NCBI GenBank assembly: GCA_964535575.1
Contig: CAZHTC010000004.1
Span: 1 to 64,000, forward strand
Source of the DNA: JAGPCK01 sp964535575
GTDB taxonomy: Bacteria; Bacteroidota; Bacteroidia; UKL13-3
Length of the DNA stretch: 64,000 bases
Direction of reading: 5' to 3'
Shown here: piece by piece, positions 27,201-35,698 of the stretch
How the letters are laid out: every line of letters begins with the position of its first letter
Position numbering within the stretch: the stretch's first letter is position 1
Position numbers and translations under genes: made by a program
The notes under the pieces: model-generated
Databases searched by the model: none
Told to the model about the DNA's origin: nothing
Seen by the model: only the letters and a program-made list of their open reading frames with translations

Positions 27201-27956
27201 ATGAACATGAATCTTTTAAAACTGATTTTGCGTAAAATTTGGGGTATTTGGGTTTACGCGAATTTGGTTTTCTGGTTTTTCCCGCTCTACCCTTTTTTTC
27301 TTCTATTTTTAAGTTCGCCACGATGGTATACCTATGCCCACTTTTGCCGTAAAATATGGGGACGACTTGTTTTTTTAACGGGATGTATGCCTGTAAAAGT
27401 TTCGTTTGAACAAAAGTTGAACAGAAAAAAAACATATATCGTTGTTCCCAATCACAGTTCGTACCTCGACATTCCGTGCACCACTTGTTTTCTTCCTTTC
27501 GAGGTGAATTATATGGCCAAAATTGAACTCGAGAAACTGCCCCTTTTCGGACGGTTTTTTAATACCATTGATATTGCCGTTGACCGGAAAAGTAATACCC
27601 ATGCCCACAAGGCTTTTTTGAAAGCCGGAATGCAATTAAAAAACAAAGAGCGCAGCATCGTTATTTTTCCGGAAGGAACTATTTCAAAAAATGCCCCGCG
27701 ACTTGGTAAGTTTAAACCAGGGCCCTTTCGTTTGGCCATAGAAAATGAAATAGAATTATTACCGGTTACCTTCACCAAAAACTGGAAACGGCTGCCCGAT
27801 GACGGTAGCTGGACGGCAAGCCCCGGAATTATACATATGTTTGTTCATCGTCCTATCTCCACAGTTGGTCTGAATTTAACCGATGCAGAGCACCTCAAAC
27901 AACAGGTTTTTACTATTATTGAAAACAAATTAGCCGAACATGGAAATTACAAATGA
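27201..27956 (+). CDS. plsC: 1-acyl-sn-glycerol-3-phosphate acyltransferase (PlsC family)
   Basis: This 251-residue membrane-associated acyltransferase makes phosphatidic acid or a related lipid. It has the catalytic HX4D motif as NHSSYLD (His85, Asp90) and the substrate-binding IFPEGTISKN. A hydrophobic segment at about residues 14-37 anchors it. Starts at 27201 or 27207 are both possible. It overlaps gatC by 17 bases. Confidence 0.9.
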   Translation: MNMNLLKLILRKIWGIWVYANLVFWFFPLYPFFLLFLSSPRWYTYAHFCRKIWGRLVFLTGCMPVKVSFEQKLNRKKTYIVVPNHSSYLDIPCTTCFLPFEVNYMAKIELEKLPLFGRFFNTIDIAVDRKSNTHAHKAFLKAGMQLKNKERSIVIFPEGTISKNAPRLGKFKPGPFRLAIENEIELLPVTFTKNWKRLPDDGSWTASPGIIHMFVHRPISTVGLNLTDAEHLKQQVFTIIENKLAEHGNYK

Positions 27957-28230
27957 GCTGGTAGAAAAATTAGCTAACCTTTCAAAACTGGAATTTGAAA
28001 ATCAGGAAAAGGAAAACATTAAAAAAGACCTTGAGAAAATAGTTGGCTTTGTAGATAAACTGAGTGAGCTGGATACTTCGCATGTTGAACCATTAATATT
28101 TATGACAGATGAAGTAAATGTGTTGCGTGACGATGAAGTGAAGCAGGAAATTACCCGTGAAGAAGCATTAAAAAATGCCCCTAAAAAAGATTCAGACTAC
28201 TTTAAGGTTCCTAAATTTCTTGATAAATAA
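27940..28230 (+). CDS. gatC: Asp-tRNA(Asn)/Glu-tRNA(Gln) amidotransferase subunit C
   Basis: This 96-residue subunit stabilises GatAB, which converts mischarged Glu-tRNA(Gln) or Asp-tRNA(Asn). The N-terminus ITNELVEKLANLSKLEF and the SHVEPL motif are typical. The ATG is inside the 3' end of plsC, and the stop shares one base with the next ATG. gatA and gatB are not in the window. Confidence 0.93.
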   Translation: MEITNELVEKLANLSKLEFENQEKENIKKDLEKIVGFVDKLSELDTSHVEPLIFMTDEVNVLRDDEVKQEITREEALKNAPKKDSDYFKVPKFLDK

Positions 28231-28940
28231 TGGCTGAAGAAGCACTGCTTAACCTGAGTAATATTGCCAAGGTTTACCAAATCGGTTCCGAGCAGGTATA
28301 TGCCCTTCGTTCCATTGATTTGCAAATAAAAAAAGGGGAGTACGTGGCGTTGATGGGGCCTTCTGGTTCCGGAAAATCTACCTTAATGAATATTCTGGGT
28401 TGCCTTGATACCCCGAGCAGCGGTACCTATATTTTAAACGGCACCAACGTAAGCAACATGACCGATAACGAACTTGCCGAAATACGCAACAAAGAAATCG
28501 GCTTTATTTTTCAAACATTCAATTTGCTTCCGCGCCTCACGGCATTAGAGAACGTAGCCCTGCCACAGGTTTATGCAGGTGTAAAAAAAGATATGAGGCT
28601 GGAACACGCTATGCAAAGTCTTACGAACGTGGGCTTAGGTGACCGTGTAAAACATAAGCCCAACGAACTCTCAGGCGGGCAGCGGCAACGGGTAGCCATT
28701 GCGCGGGCTTTGGTAAATAATCCTTCCATGATTCTGGCCGATGAACCAACGGGGAATCTCGATACCAAAACAAGCTATGAAATTATGAAACTGCTGGAGG
28801 AAATTCATCAAAAAGGGAATACGGTAATTATTGTTACCCACGAAGAAGACATTGCTAAAAGAGCACATCGTATTGTGCGTATACGTGATGGTGTAGTTGA
28901 AAAAGATTACGCCAATACACCCCAATCGCTGGAAATTTAA
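28230..28940 (+). CDS. LolD/MacB-type ABC transporter ATP-binding protein
   Basis: This 236-residue ATPase belongs to the MacB/LolD/FtsE group. It has GPSGSGKST (43-51), the Q-loop, LSGGQRQRVAIARAL and ADEPTGNLDT. This group powers lipoprotein release or macrolide-type efflux with a separate permease. The only MacB-like permease in the window is 3.3 kb downstream at 32209, separated by genes on the other strand, so pairing is not established. Confidence 0.88.
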   Translation: MAEEALLNLSNIAKVYQIGSEQVYALRSIDLQIKKGEYVALMGPSGSGKSTLMNILGCLDTPSSGTYILNGTNVSNMTDNELAEIRNKEIGFIFQTFNLLPRLTALENVALPQVYAGVKKDMRLEHAMQSLTNVGLGDRVKHKPNELSGGQRQRVAIARALVNNPSMILADEPTGNLDTKTSYEIMKLLEEIHQKGNTVIIVTHEEDIAKRAHRIVRIRDGVVEKDYANTPQSLEI

Positions 28941-28987
28941 TTTAAAACATTTTCTGCACATTGCAGGTTACTCTCAGGTTCAGTTTT

Positions 28988-28995
28988 TATTTTTG
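28988..28995 (+). promoter_or_regulatory. -7 promoter element of the cobalamin adenosyltransferase gene
   Basis: TATTTTTG is an exact match ending 5 bases before the ATG at 29001. The nearest upstream TTG (28961-28963) is 24 bases away, wider than usual. The transcript should have almost no leader. Confidence 0.5.
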
Positions 28996-29000
28996 AAAGC

Positions 29001-29555
29001 ATGGGTTTTAAAATTTACACAAAAACGGGTGATAAAGGCGAAACATCACTTATAGGGGGTGTAAGAGTTCCAAAGTTTCATTTACGAATTGAAAGTTACG
29101 GTACTATTGATGAACTCAACTCCCATTTAGGCATGGTGAAGGATATGGTAAATGACCGGCACACCCGTGAGGTAATTTACGAAATTCAGGACCGTTTGTT
29201 TACCATTGGGTCTGTATTAGCTTCAGATCCCGAAAAGTCAAAAATGAAGGTACCCGATTTACACCTGAATGATGTAACGATGCTGGAAACTGAAATGGAT
29301 AAAATGGAAGAGCACCTTCCCGAGTTAAAAAACTTTATCCTGCCCGGTGGCCATCCATCGGTTTCTGCCTGCCATATAGCCCGCTGTGTGTGCCGCAGAG
29401 CCGAACGACTGGTGGTTCAGCTTCAAACAGAATCGGAAGTACCCGAAATTATTAGTGTGTACCTCAACCGTTTGTCTGATTATTTATTTATGCTTTCCCG
29501 ATGGATTTCCAAAGAATTAAAAATTGAAGAAACTCCATGGCGCCCTCGTATGTAA
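29001..29555 (+). CDS. Cob(I)yrinic acid a,c-diamide adenosyltransferase (PduO type)
   Basis: This 184-residue protein belongs to the PduO/MMAB family that forms adenosylcobalamin from cob(I)alamin and ATP. It carries the N-terminal KIYTKTGDKGETSLIGG ATP-binding motif, SYGTIDELNSHLG, and the C-terminal CRRAERLVVQL and LNRLSDYLFMLSRW. Length is normal. No other cobalamin genes are nearby. Confidence 0.93.
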   Translation: MGFKIYTKTGDKGETSLIGGVRVPKFHLRIESYGTIDELNSHLGMVKDMVNDRHTREVIYEIQDRLFTIGSVLASDPEKSKMKVPDLHLNDVTMLETEMDKMEEHLPELKNFILPGGHPSVSACHIARCVCRRAERLVVQLQTESEVPEIISVYLNRLSDYLFMLSRWISKELKIEETPWRPRM

Positions 29556-29596
29556 TCTCAAAGTTTTGCATTTAATTTGATTCAAATTCCACTCTC

Positions 29597-30229
29597 ATGA
29601 AATTAAAAATTTTCATCGCATCAATCGCCTGTTGTACCGGCTTAATGACGGCAATGGCCCAAACTCCTGCAAAACCTGCTACCCCTGCTGCAAAACCGGT
29701 TGTTCCCGCAACTAAACCGGCAACTCCTGCTGCAAAGCCTGCAATTCCCGGAGCCAAGCCCGCTGCTGCTGCCGCTACCCCTCCCAAAATAACTAAGGAT
29801 ACCAACTGGATGCGTGATGCCGTGAAACGTTTTTATAACGACTGCTCTTCCAAACGGGATTATCGTGCCTGCGACTCTTGTGTGTACTGGGGAACCAATT
29901 ACTTTAATGCTATAAAAACAGAAGATTCATATGCAGCTTATATGCGTTGCGTAGCTGCGTTTCACAAAATAAACAATACCCTCAGTGACGAATCACAAAA
30001 AAGTCAAACCAAATCATCATCAAGCGGAATTAAAAATATTGATGCCACTATAAAGGCTTTACCCAAAGAGCGTAAAGACGAACTGCTTAAAATGGCAGAG
30101 GCAGCTCTTGCCGAAATAAACTGGTTTATCAATACTTACAACAACGAGGATAAAGCCGGAGGCCGCCTGCAGGATGTGAAGCAAAAACAATACATGATTG
30201 AGGACTATATTAAAAAGTTAAAAGCATAA
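29597..30229 (+). CDS. Secreted protein with Ala/Pro/Lys-rich repeat linker
   Basis: This 210-residue protein has a signal peptide (cut after about residue 21). A low-complexity stretch at about residues 23-63 repeats units like TPAAKPA, followed by a mainly helical region. That region contains four cysteines, three of them clustered (NDCSSKRDYRACDSC). I do not recognise the family. The linker suggests a spacer through the periplasm or cell wall. The DNA encoding the linker is itself repetitive (29663-29785). Confidence 0.7.
   Translation: MKLKIFIASIACCTGLMTAMAQTPAKPATPAAKPVVPATKPATPAAKPAIPGAKPAAAAATPPKITKDTNWMRDAVKRFYNDCSSKRDYRACDSCVYWGTNYFNAIKTEDSYAAYMRCVAAFHKINNTLSDESQKSQTKSSSSGIKNIDATIKALPKERKDELLKMAEAALAEINWFINTYNNEDKAGGRLQDVKQKQYMIEDYIKKLKA
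29663..29785 (+). repeat. Coding repeat encoding Ala/Pro/Lys heptads
   Basis: Imperfect tandem units encode PAAKPA- and PATKPA-like segments. Such tracts can change length by slippage or recombination. Confidence 0.6.
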
Positions 30230-30255
30230 CTTTTACTAGAGCACTGTTACAATAA

Positions 30256-30924
30256 TCAGTTACTCAACAAGGCCTCTGCTATTATCAAATCTTCGGGAGT
30301 GGTAATTTTTATATTCCTGTAATCGCCTTGAATAAGGTGAATTGTTTTTCCGGTAGCCTCAAGAACCGATGCATCGTCAGTAAAACCACTTCCCAGGCAA
30401 TTTTGATATGCTTCGGTTATTAGTTTTCTCTGAAACGTCTGAGGTGTTTGTATCAGGTAAAACTCATCTCTGTTTACAGCTTTATTATTTTCTCTGGTTT
30501 CCTGTCGTAAAGAGTCTTTTGACTTTACTGCAGCAATTGCATTCCCTTTTAATTGAGCAACCGTAAAGGATTCATTAATAATGCGTGCATCAATTAAGGG
30601 TCTTACTCCATCGTGTATCGCTATTAAGGCATCCGGGGTTTCAATAAGGTTTAATCCGTTTTTAACTGAATCCATTCGTTGCTCTCCACCTGCCACTACG
30701 TTATGCCCGACACCAAACTGATGAATACGGCAGAGTTCGTTCCACGTATGGATATGTTCTTCGGGAAGAACCAATATCAACTCAATGGTTTTATCGGCAT
30801 GGGAGAACGCTTCAATTGTATACATCAATACAGGTTTACCCTTTAACAATAAAAATTGTTTAGGTGTGCCGGCACCCATGCGCAGCCCCTTACCTCCGGC
30901 CACTATTATTGCATATTTTTTCAT
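30256..30924 (-). CDS. ispD: 2-C-methyl-D-erythritol 4-phosphate cytidylyltransferase
   Basis: This 222-residue MEP-pathway enzyme makes CDP-ME from MEP and CTP. It has VAGGKGLRMGAGTPKQF (nucleotide site), IHDGVRPLI and the TDDASVLE motif. Length is normal. It lies downstream of queA but a strong hairpin separates them. An exact -7 box (TACCTTTG) sits in that hairpin's loop. It joins ispG at 20198 as a second MEP gene in the window. Confidence 0.95.
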   Translation of the reverse strand: MKKYAIIVAGGKGLRMGAGTPKQFLLLKGKPVLMYTIEAFSHADKTIELILVLPEEHIHTWNELCRIHQFGVGHNVVAGGEQRMDSVKNGLNLIETPDALIAIHDGVRPLIDARIINESFTVAQLKGNAIAAVKSKDSLRQETRENNKAVNRDEFYLIQTPQTFQRKLITEAYQNCLGSGFTDDASVLEATGKTIHLIQGDYRNIKITTPEDLIIAEALLSN

Positions 30925-30941
30925 TCGTACAGGTTATAACA

Positions 30942-30974
30942 AAAATGCCATGTAACAAAGGTACATGGCATTTT
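30942..30974 (-). terminator. Terminator of queA with a -7 box in its loop
   Basis: AAAATGCCATGTA (30942-30954) pairs perfectly with TACATGGCATTTT (30962-30974), 13 bp with a 7-base loop. On the minus strand the stem is followed by a T-run, so it should end queA transcription. The loop-side sequence TACCTTTG (30963-30956) also matches the -7 consensus for ispD. Confidence 0.75.
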
Positions 30975-30994
30975 CGAAAAGTAACTTTCTCTAA

Positions 30995-32041
30995 TTAAAT
31001 TATCAGCATAGCATCTCCGTAGGCAAGGAATTTATATTTTTCCTTCATAGCTACTTCGTAAGCATGCATCAAAAAGTCAAAATCGGCAAAGGCAGCAGCC
31101 ACCATCATCAATGTTGATTCAGGTGCGTGAAAATTTGTAATAAATGCGTTGGCAACATTAAAATCAAATGGTGGAAAGATAAATGTATCGGTCCATCCAC
31201 TCGAAGCATTCAGCGTTTTGGTAGATGATACAGAAGACTCAATAGCACGCATTACGGTAGTTCCTACGGCCACAATTCTTTTTTTCTCATCAAGTGCACG
31301 GTTTACAATTTTTGCAGCTTTCTCATTTATTTCGTAAAACTCCGAATCCATTTTGTGCTTTGTAAGATCCTCCACCTCTACCGGACGGAAAGAACCTAAT
31401 CCGGCATGCAGCGTTAACTCGGCAAACTTCATCCCTTTAATTTCCATACGCATCATCAACTCACGGGTAAAGTGCAAACCGGCCGAAGGAGGCGCAACAG
31501 CACCAGTATGTTTGGCAAAAATGGTTTGATAGCGATCACGGTCATCAGGCTCCACACTGCGGTTAATGTAACGTGGTAGCGGGGTCTCCCCCAACTTATT
31601 GATTAAGCCGTTAAATTCATCGTCACTTCCTTCAAACAAAAAGCGAATGGTACGACCGCGTGAAGTTGTATTATCAACTACCTCGGCTACCAAATCATCA
31701 TTCCCGAAGTATAGTTTATTACCTACCCTTATTTTTCGGGCCGGATCTACCAATACATCCCAAAGGCGTTGTTCGTGATTTAACTCACGCAACAGGAAAA
31801 CTTCTATTTTAGCACCCGTTTTTTCTTTACTCCCAAACAAACGGGCCGGAAAAACCTTAGTGTTATTGATAATAAAAACGTCACGGTCATTAAAGAATCC
31901 TAAAATATCTTTGAAATGGTGATGTTCAATGCGTTTCTTATCTCGGTACAACACCATTAGGCGAGACTCATCCCGCTCGGGTGAAGGGTATTTAGCAATA
32001 AGATTTTCAGGTAAATTGTACTTAAACTGGGATAATTTCAT
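30995..32041 (-). CDS. queA: S-adenosylmethionine:tRNA ribosyltransferase-isomerase
   Basis: This 348-residue enzyme transfers and isomerises the ribosyl part of SAM onto 7-aminomethyl-7-deazaguanine in tRNA (queuosine synthesis). It has DVFIINNTKVFPARLFG, TPLPRYINR, AVAPPSAGLHFT, LTLHAGLGSFRPV and FITNFHAPESTLMM. Length and motifs are canonical, so this is the functional QueA; a divergent paralogue lies at 16654-17904. Confidence 0.95.
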   Translation of the reverse strand: MKLSQFKYNLPENLIAKYPSPERDESRLMVLYRDKKRIEHHHFKDILGFFNDRDVFIINNTKVFPARLFGSKEKTGAKIEVFLLRELNHEQRLWDVLVDPARKIRVGNKLYFGNDDLVAEVVDNTTSRGRTIRFLFEGSDDEFNGLINKLGETPLPRYINRSVEPDDRDRYQTIFAKHTGAVAPPSAGLHFTRELMMRMEIKGMKFAELTLHAGLGSFRPVEVEDLTKHKMDSEFYEINEKAAKIVNRALDEKKRIVAVGTTVMRAIESSVSSTKTLNASSGWTDTFIFPPFDFNVANAFITNFHAPESTLMMVAAAFADFDFLMHAYEVAMKEKYKFLAYGDAMLII

Positions 32042-32063
32042 TTATGCGTAATTTTGGGAGGTG

Positions 32064-32093
32064 CAAAGGTATAATTATATGTCGTTTTAGCAA
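32064..32093 (-). promoter_or_regulatory. Promoter of queA
   Basis: On the minus strand TTG (32093-32091) and TACCTTTG (32071-32064) are separated by 19 bases, the classical Bacteroidota spacing. The queA ATG follows 22 bases later. Confidence 0.65.
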
Positions 32094-32184
32094 ATGCGAA
32101 TTTCTCTATGTTTCATTTATCAGAATATACTTGTCGTTTATCGGAATGCCACCTGGATAGGGTAATATTCATCCTGCTATATAT

Positions 32185-32192
32185 TACTTTTG
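32185..32192 (+). promoter_or_regulatory. -7 promoter element before the MacB-like permease
   Basis: TACTTTTG is an exact match 16 bases before the ATG at 32209. It makes a GTG start at 32197 unlikely. Confidence 0.5.
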
Positions 32193-32208
32193 ACAGGTGA
32201 AGTTATTC

Positions 32209-33450
32209 ATGCTCATCCGCTTACTTCGGGAAAGTATCATCATTGCCTTTCAGGCTTTGATTATGAATAAATTGCGCACTCTTCTATCGGTTATTGGTAT
32301 TACCATTGGTATTTTCTCCATCATCACTGTTCTGGCAATTGTTGATTCAATGGAACGTTACCTGCGAACAAATATCAGTGCGCTTGGCAATGACGTTATT
32401 TTTATTCAGAAATGGCCATGGTATGAAGAAAATTACCAGTGGTGGAAATATATGAACCGACCCATTCCAACTGAAAATGATTTTAAAACAGTAACTAAAA
32501 GTGTTCGGTACGGAAATACACCGGCACTCATGATTAACCTGAACGGAGTGGTTTTAAAATTCGGATCAAACAATGTTTCCAACACTACGGCATTGGGTGT
32601 AACCCATAATTGGCAAAATGTAAAAAACTTTGAAATTATTAATGGCAGGTACTTCACCGAATTTGAATCAGGCAACGGCAGCGCTGCGGTTATAATTGGA
32701 AATGATATTGCTGAAAATCTTTTTAACGGACTCGACCCTGTTGGACGGGTAATAAAAGTTTCAGGCCGGTCGCTTACGGTGATTGGAGTTTTTAAAAAGG
32801 AAGGACAAAGTTTAATTGACAATTCGCTCGACAATATGATTGTAATGCCTTACGGGTTTGCTTTAGGTATGTCAAAAAAGGACTCAGAACGAACCAATCC
32901 AACTATTATGGTGAAGGCAAAAGAAAATGTTCCGCTAAGTTTTCTGGAAGATGAATTAAAAGGAATAATGCGGGCCGCCCGAAGAATAAAACCAGGAAAT
33001 GAAGATAACTTCGCGCTTAACAAAACTACTCTTCTATCAGACGGAATCGGGCAATTATTTACCATCATTCGTTTTGCCGGTGGCATTATTGGGCTGTTCT
33101 CCATTCTTGTTGGCGGATTTGGAATAGCCAACATCATGTTTGTATCGGTAAAAGAGCGAACCAACGAAATTGGGGTGCAAAAAGCCCTGGGAGCGAAAAA
33201 TTATTTTATCCTGCTTGAATTTCTTACCGAATCGGTAACACTTTGCGTAGTGGGCGGAGTGGTTGGGCTGCTTATGGTATATTTTACCACCATGTATTTC
33301 AGCAAGGCCATTGACTTTGATATGGCGCTGAGTGCAGTAAATGTGATTACGGGATTGTTTATTTCAATTTTTGTAGGAATTTTATTTGGATTTATTCCCG
33401 CCTATATGGCCTCGCGACTCAATCCGGTAGATGCCATGCGTGCCAAATAA
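32209..33450 (+). CDS. MacB-like ABC transporter permease
   Basis: This 413-residue permease has the MacB/FtsX layout: one N-terminal helix (NKLRTLLSVIGITIGIFSII), a large periplasmic domain, and three C-terminal helices. The C-terminal part carries GGFGIANIMFVSVKERTNEI and GVQKALGAK. An ATG at 32209 is chosen over the GTG at 32197 because the -7 box would put the transcript start near 32198. Its ATPase is not adjacent; the candidate is at 28230. It converges on the TrkH-like gene with 5 bases between. Confidence 0.88.
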   Translation: MLIRLLRESIIIAFQALIMNKLRTLLSVIGITIGIFSIITVLAIVDSMERYLRTNISALGNDVIFIQKWPWYEENYQWWKYMNRPIPTENDFKTVTKSVRYGNTPALMINLNGVVLKFGSNNVSNTTALGVTHNWQNVKNFEIINGRYFTEFESGNGSAAVIIGNDIAENLFNGLDPVGRVIKVSGRSLTVIGVFKKEGQSLIDNSLDNMIVMPYGFALGMSKKDSERTNPTIMVKAKENVPLSFLEDELKGIMRAARRIKPGNEDNFALNKTTLLSDGIGQLFTIIRFAGGIIGLFSILVGGFGIANIMFVSVKERTNEIGVQKALGAKNYFILLEFLTESVTLCVVGGVVGLLMVYFTTMYFSKAIDFDMALSAVNVITGLFISIFVGILFGFIPAYMASRLNPVDAMRAK

Positions 33451-33455
33451 CCAAA

Positions 33456-34715
33456 TTACAAAGGCAACAATTCAGCGCGGTGTTCGGGATATTTTTTCAC
33501 AAGGAAATGACCCAGCAGCACTATTCCCGGTTTTCCGGCAAGCATCAACACAGATAAGGTAACCCCATTAACTGAGCATGGATTGAACAGAAGCCCCTCA
33601 TAAAACCCCGATGTGGTAAATGCACTTAACGAGTTAAATAATGAAGTGAGAAAATCAGGAGAAGAATGGAATGCATTCAGAAGAAATGCTCCTGCCAGCA
33701 CCCAGACAATTAAATAACCAATTACCCATCTGGTTTTATTCCACAAATCGCCATAAATAGCCGTTACTGACAAATCTTTAAATGATGAAACAAATGCATA
33801 CACTCCCGAGGTTTTTAATCCACCACCGCCTGATGAGGTAGAATTACCAACCAGCATCAACACAAAAAGCAAGACCCAGGTGATTGGATGCAAGGAAGCT
33901 GACGATTGAATATGAAACATGCCGGCATCGGCCGACAGCGCAAAAAACAAGGCACGAATCACTTTCTCTACTAACCGCGCCCCTTCAGGTTCCGATTCCA
34001 AAAAATAATATGTTGTGGCAGCAATACCCGAAAGCAGCATGGTTCCGGTTAAAGCTACACGGGTATTCAATTCCCAGTCTTCATCCGGAGCATTTAGTCG
34101 TTTACGCAACCGCGAAACAGAAAACATATCAGTTAAAGCAAGTACGCCAATACTTCCGGCAAACAAAACAGGAATCATGGAAAGTTGTATCATCACCTGA
34201 CCCGATACCACCGCATCAAACCGGTTAGATATACTGATTCCTGAGTGGCAAAAGGCAGAAACCGCCAGAAAAAAAGAATGAAACCATTTTTGTGCAGAAG
34301 ATTCAAACGCGATATCCGTACTGCAAAGTACATAGATGCAGCAGGCTCCTGCTATTTCAATGAGTAAAGAAATGAAAACAACACGCATCATTACCAACTG
34401 TATTGAAAACGGCTTCTCTCTATTGAGTAAAAAAAGATGAATAACTGCCGTAATAAATAACCAGGCCCCCGATTGAATAAGTCCTAACAAAATCAACTGC
34501 GAGGTAAATAGAAAGCCGGATGGATCGGCAGGCAAAAGGCTGTTGCCTGTTAAAGCACTTATGGAAGTAAAGATGGCTTCGGTAAAGGTTAACGAGTAAA
34601 CACTATTGCCTTGAAAATAATAAAGGGCTAAAGTTCCCGAAACAAGTAAACCCGTATAACACCCAATTACAAAAAATATAAAATTTTTGAAAAATTTACC
34701 GGGTAAAGACGGCAT
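33456..34715 (-). CDS. TrkH/KtrB-like cation transporter with unusual filter residues
   Basis: This 419-residue membrane protein shows the four pore-loop repeats of the Trk/Ktr/HKT superfamily: SISALTGNSLLP, AVSAFCHSGIS, VGNSTSSGGGGLKTSG and SLSAFTTSGFY. By eye the filter glycine is kept in loops 2 and 4. It appears to be Ser in loop 1 and Thr in loop 3. It probably moves K+ or Na+. No TrkA/KtrA regulatory gene is adjacent. It lies 2 bases downstream of the heptose kinase gene in the aspC-hldA-trkH run. Confidence 0.8.
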   Translation of the reverse strand: MPSLPGKFFKNFIFFVIGCYTGLLVSGTLALYYFQGNSVYSLTFTEAIFTSISALTGNSLLPADPSGFLFTSQLILLGLIQSGAWLFITAVIHLFLLNREKPFSIQLVMMRVVFISLLIEIAGACCIYVLCSTDIAFESSAQKWFHSFFLAVSAFCHSGISISNRFDAVVSGQVMIQLSMIPVLFAGSIGVLALTDMFSVSRLRKRLNAPDEDWELNTRVALTGTMLLSGIAATTYYFLESEPEGARLVEKVIRALFFALSADAGMFHIQSSASLHPITWVLLFVLMLVGNSTSSGGGGLKTSGVYAFVSSFKDLSVTAIYGDLWNKTRWVIGYLIVWVLAGAFLLNAFHSSPDFLTSLFNSLSAFTTSGFYEGLLFNPCSVNGVTLSVLMLAGKPGIVLLGHFLVKKYPEHRAELLPL

Positions 34716-34717
34716 AC

Positions 34718-35698
34718 CTAAATGGCTAATCGGGCTGCCTCTTCGGCAAATTGTTTTACGTTAACGGGCACCACTCCCACTTCCTCACAAACCAGACCTC
34801 CTGCCAGATTTGATAACGCAGCCACTTGCAGTGGTGTGCAGCCTGTGGCCAGTGCAAGTGCTGCAACACTCACCACCGTATCTCCTGCTCCTGAAACATC
34901 GGCTATATTACGAACATGAGCAGGCTCGTGAAGGAGTTTATTTCCTTCTGTTATTACCACGCCTTTTTCGGAGAGGGTTGCCATCACCATTTTTGCGTTT
35001 AATAATTTCTGCAATTTTAAAATGGCATCCGACAAATTTTTATTGATTGAAAGATCGGTATCCAGTTTTAAGCCCTCTTTTAATTCTTTGAGATTCGGTT
35101 TAAACAAGGTAACACCTTTATAATTTAAAAAATTTACTTTCTTCGGATCAACCACTACCGGTATTTTTCGTTTGGCAGCTGCTTTTACCGTAGCATGAAT
35201 CACTTCTTCATCAATTACACCTTTATCGTAATCTTCAAAAATTACTACATCGGCCTTAACAATCAGTTTTTTTATTTTAGTAATTAATGCGGTTCTGTCT
35301 TGTTTATTTAAACCACTTGTTTCTTCCGTATCTACCCTAAGTAACTGATGATTATTCCCAATCATTCGGGTTTTAACGGTACAAATTCGCTTATCCGATA
35401 CCACCACCCCATCCCTGCTCATATGTTGCTTTTTCAATAAACCAATAAGGGTATTTGTATGCGTATCTTTACCTATTACCGAACAAAGAACCGGTTTTGC
35501 ACCCAATGCCTGTACATTTAATGCCACATTTGCCGCACCTCCAAGGCGGGTGTCTTCTCCCCGCACATGCAATACCGGAACCGGAGCCTCGGGCGAAATG
35601 CGATCTACTTTGCCAAATACATAGGCATCCAACATTACGTCACCTATTATAAGTACGTTTTGTTTTTTAAATGACTTAAGAAGTTGTGGAATATTCAC
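34718..35698 (-). CDS. D-glycero-beta-D-manno-heptose-7-phosphate kinase (HldA/RfaE domain)
   Basis: This 326-residue PfkB-family kinase makes heptose 1,7-bisphosphate for the LPS inner core. It has LIIGDVMLDAYVFGKVDRIS, RLGGAANVALNV and the catalytic/anion-hole DVSGAGDTVV. It lacks the cytidylyltransferase domain of fused HldE, so that activity must be elsewhere. It begins with GTG at 35698, which shares one base with the stop of the aminotransferase gene. Confidence 0.9.
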   Translation of the reverse strand: MNIPQLLKSFKKQNVLIIGDVMLDAYVFGKVDRISPEAPVPVLHVRGEDTRLGGAANVALNVQALGAKPVLCSVIGKDTHTNTLIGLLKKQHMSRDGVVVSDKRICTVKTRMIGNNHQLLRVDTEETSGLNKQDRTALITKIKKLIVKADVVIFEDYDKGVIDEEVIHATVKAAAKRKIPVVVDPKKVNFLNYKGVTLFKPNLKELKEGLKLDTDLSINKNLSDAILKLQKLLNAKMVMATLSEKGVVITEGNKLLHEPAHVRNIADVSGAGDTVVSVAALALATGCTPLQVAALSNLAGGLVCEEVGVVPVNVKQFAEEAARLAI

